NCBI GenBank assembly: GCA_029259875.1
Contig: JAJDEK010000083.1
Coordinates: 1 to 6,166 of the forward strand
Direction of reading: 5' to 3'
Length of the DNA: 6,166 nucleotides
Source of the DNA: Planctomycetaceae bacterium
GTDB taxonomy: Bacteria > Planctomycetota > Planctomycetia > Planctomycetales > Planctomycetaceae
Positions 4,502-6,166 of this stretch are shown here, piece by piece. The translations under genes were made by a program, and so were the position numbers. Numbering within the stretch: the first letter of the stretch is position 1; each line of letters starts with the position of its first letter. The notes beneath the pieces were generated by a model. The model made no database searches. It was not told the origin of the DNA and saw only the letters and a program-made list of their open reading frames with translations.

Positions 4502-6166
4502 ATGAGTGAACGACATTTCCAGTTTAATGGTTTCGAACTAAGCGGGTGGACTATCGTCGGTGTCTGCGCCGTGATACTGGCAATGGTCACCATCGTTCTA
4601 CTCTTTCGCTATGAGCGTCGCTTAGTCCCCCACTCAATTGGAAACACACTCATCGCCCTCAGAGTGATCGCACTTGTATTAATTTTGTTCACGTTTCTCG
4701 AACCAGTCCTCACCTGGTCTTTCAATACCGAAAAAACAGGACGGCTTGTCGTAGCCCTTGATGTTTCTGATAGTATGAATACCCAGGACAGACACGCTAC
4801 TGATTTGGAAAAATTGCAATTGGCGCGTGCTTTGAAAATGATCGGCAACAAAAATGTTGATGGTCGACTTGACCGCTGGGAAGCCGCTTATGCTGCGAAG
4901 ACAGAACCAGAATGGGTCGACGAAAACGAAACTGCCAATCCCGAGAAAAAGGCGCAATTAGCCAGCAGTCGTAAAAGTAATCTTCAATCAATTTTTGAAG
5001 AACTTGACCAACTCTCTCGTAAAAAAATTGCACAAAAACTGCTCTTAAATCCCGCGAACCCGATTCTTGAGAAGTTACAACAACGAGGACAAGTTGATCT
5101 GGTGCTGTTTGCGGGTGACGCCATTCCTACAGAAGTAGAGACGCTGAAAACGTCACTCACCGAAGTTCCTGATCAGGTACACATGGGGTTATCGAACCTC
5201 TCGCAAGCGCTCAAATCAGCTCCAGGCAGTTCAGATACGGGTGCCGCACCGATTTCCAGTTATATACTGCTGACCGATGGTCGCGACAACAGCCAGCTTG
5301 ACCCTGTTTCAACAGCAGAACAACTGGGGCAGATGCAGGTCCCCATTTATCCTGTCATTCTTGGATCAGCATATCAGCCAAAAGATATTTCAATTTCCGC
5401 TCTCGATTATCCACAAACAGCATTTAAAGACGATCGCCCATTATTAAAAGCCCGGATTGGCACAAACGGGTACGAAGGCAAAGAAGTCCGCGTGATCTTG
5501 AAACAACATGATCGTGAACTTGCCGTGAAAAATTTCACTTCTCGGGGAAAAAGCAAACTACTTGAATTTGAATTGATAGCAGACAAACTGGGGCGACAGG
5601 AATTTACGCTGCAAACAGATATCTTGCCGGGAGAAACCCGTGATGATAATAATGAAAAAAACTTTGCCATTAATATCGTCGATGATAAATCACACGTCTT
5701 ACTAGTTGAAGAAACGGCGCGCTGGGAATTCCGTTTCTTACATAATGCGCTGCAACGTGATAAACGGATTGACCTGGAGCAGGTTTTATTTGAACAACCT
5801 TATCTAGGTCTGTTACCAAAACCTTTCTTTCCGAATCAATTATCAACAAAAACCCCTCCAGAAAACGAACAGCCTAACCAGGAAAACAAATCAAATCCGT
5901 TTGGTGAGAAAGATCTGATTATCATTGGTGATGTTTCTCCTGATCATCTCAAAGAGGAGAATTGGAATCACATCAAGAATTTTGTCGCAGAACAAGGAGG
6001 GACTCTGGTTCTGCTAGCAGGGAAAAAATATCTTCCATTAGCACATCGCTCTAAAATTCTGGACGAATTACTGCCTCTTGAAAATATGAGAATGGTCAAC
6101 TGGAACCAGGCTAACTTCAAAGTCCCTCCTGCAGAAAGAGGCATGCGTCTCAGGCTCACGCCGGAA
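4502..6166 (+). CDS. Membrane vWA protein with amidotransferase-like domain, 3'-truncated
   Basis: The frame runs 555 codons from ATG 4502 to the right edge without a stop, so the C-terminus is missing. Two helices (about 16-35 and 49-68) flank a basic loop, FRYERRLVPHS, placing what follows in the periplasm. The vWA domain has Asp87, Ser89 and Ser91 (DVSDSM) and Asp259 (LLTDGRDN). Between these lie 172 residues instead of the 100 in the upstream gene. The extra segment, about 96-195, is charged and helix-rich. The usual MIDAS threonine is not evident; Ser231 (LSNLSQAL) may replace it. Residues 293-395 are beta-rich and end in ILPGETRDDNNEKNF, close in pattern to QLPGDDRSD of the upstream protein. 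Residues 397-525 look amidotransferase-like (HVLLVEETARWEFRFLHNAL, then LIIIGDVSPDHL and AEQGGTLVLLAG), broken by an Asn/Pro/Gln-rich linker at 445-468. Its only visible cysteine is Cys22, in the first helix. No Shine-Dalgarno site is seen; the next in-frame ATG is codon 28, inside helix 1, so 4502 is preferred. It is probably translated by coupling to the upstream gene, its likely partner. Confidence 0.85.
   Translation, partial: MSERHFQFNGFELSGWTIVGVCAVILAMVTIVLLFRYERRLVPHSIGNTLIALRVIALVLILFTFLEPVLTWSFNTEKTGRLVVALDVSDSMNTQDRHATDLEKLQLARALKMIGNKNVDGRLDRWEAAYAAKTEPEWVDENETANPEKKAQLASSRKSNLQSIFEELDQLSRKKIAQKLLLNPANPILEKLQQRGQVDLVLFAGDAIPTEVETLKTSLTEVPDQVHMGLSNLSQALKSAPGSSDTGAAPISSYILLTDGRDNSQLDPVSTAEQLGQMQVPIYPVILGSAYQPKDISISALDYPQTAFKDDRPLLKARIGTNGYEGKEVRVILKQHDRELAVKNFTSRGKSKLLEFELIADKLGRQEFTLQTDILPGETRDDNNEKNFAINIVDDKSHVLLVEETARWEFRFLHNALQRDKRIDLEQVLFEQPYLGLLPKPFFPNQLSTKTPPENEQPNQENKSNPFGEKDLIIIGDVSPDHLKEENWNHIKNFVAEQGGTLVLLAGKKYLPLAHRSKILDELLPLENMRMVNWNQANFKVPPAERGMRLRLTPE

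Noticed and set aside
4609..5033. Three overlapping leftward frames of 78-92 codons
   Set aside because: They overlap each other in different phases and all lie antisense to the second vWA gene, so they are shadows.

Overview
The window looks like a piece of a Planctomycetota chromosome, perhaps a Gimesia-like member of the Planctomycetaceae. The evidence is protein architecture, not a database match. It holds a secreted DUF1570-type protein, a BatA-like membrane von Willebrand factor A (vWA) protein, and a second membrane vWA protein fused to a degenerate amidotransferase-like domain. These are families I associate mainly with planctomycetes. No rRNA, tRNA, CRISPR array or intact mobile element was seen.

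Layout. Positions 1-1741 are a leftward two-gene unit. An exported protein of 511 residues with a HExxH zinc-protease motif (206-1741) is followed after 40 bases by the first 55 codons of a sugar phosphate isomerase/epimerase-like protein (165 down to 1, running off the left edge). Both have clear Shine-Dalgarno sites. Positions 1742-2211 are a 470-base AT-rich divergent intergenic region. It contains a tandem 11-base repeat, an imperfect hairpin, a TATAAT box inside a perfect 7-base inverted repeat, and a 14-codon mini-ORF whose stop overlaps the next start codon. Positions 2212-6166 are a rightward unit of two vWA genes. The first is complete (757 residues). The second begins 16 bases later and runs off the right edge after 555 codons.

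How the genes may work together. The two rightward proteins share one design: two N-terminal membrane helices, a vWA metal-binding domain, a beta-rich region, and a glutamine-amidotransferase-like fold without a catalytic cysteine. By the positive-inside rule, the vWA and later domains of both lie in the periplasm. They probably form a membrane complex of the kind usually linked to MoxR ATPases and DUF58 proteins (Bat-type systems), but neither partner gene is in the window. The leftward unit pairs an exported putative peptidase with a TIM-barrel sugar enzyme. Nothing in the sequence ties it functionally to the vWA pair beyond sharing the divergent control region.

Nothing proves an undescribed system. 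The best leads are the promoter-overlapping palindrome, the possible leader peptide, and the tandem vWA pair standing at the head of its own transcription unit without an adjacent MoxR/DUF58.
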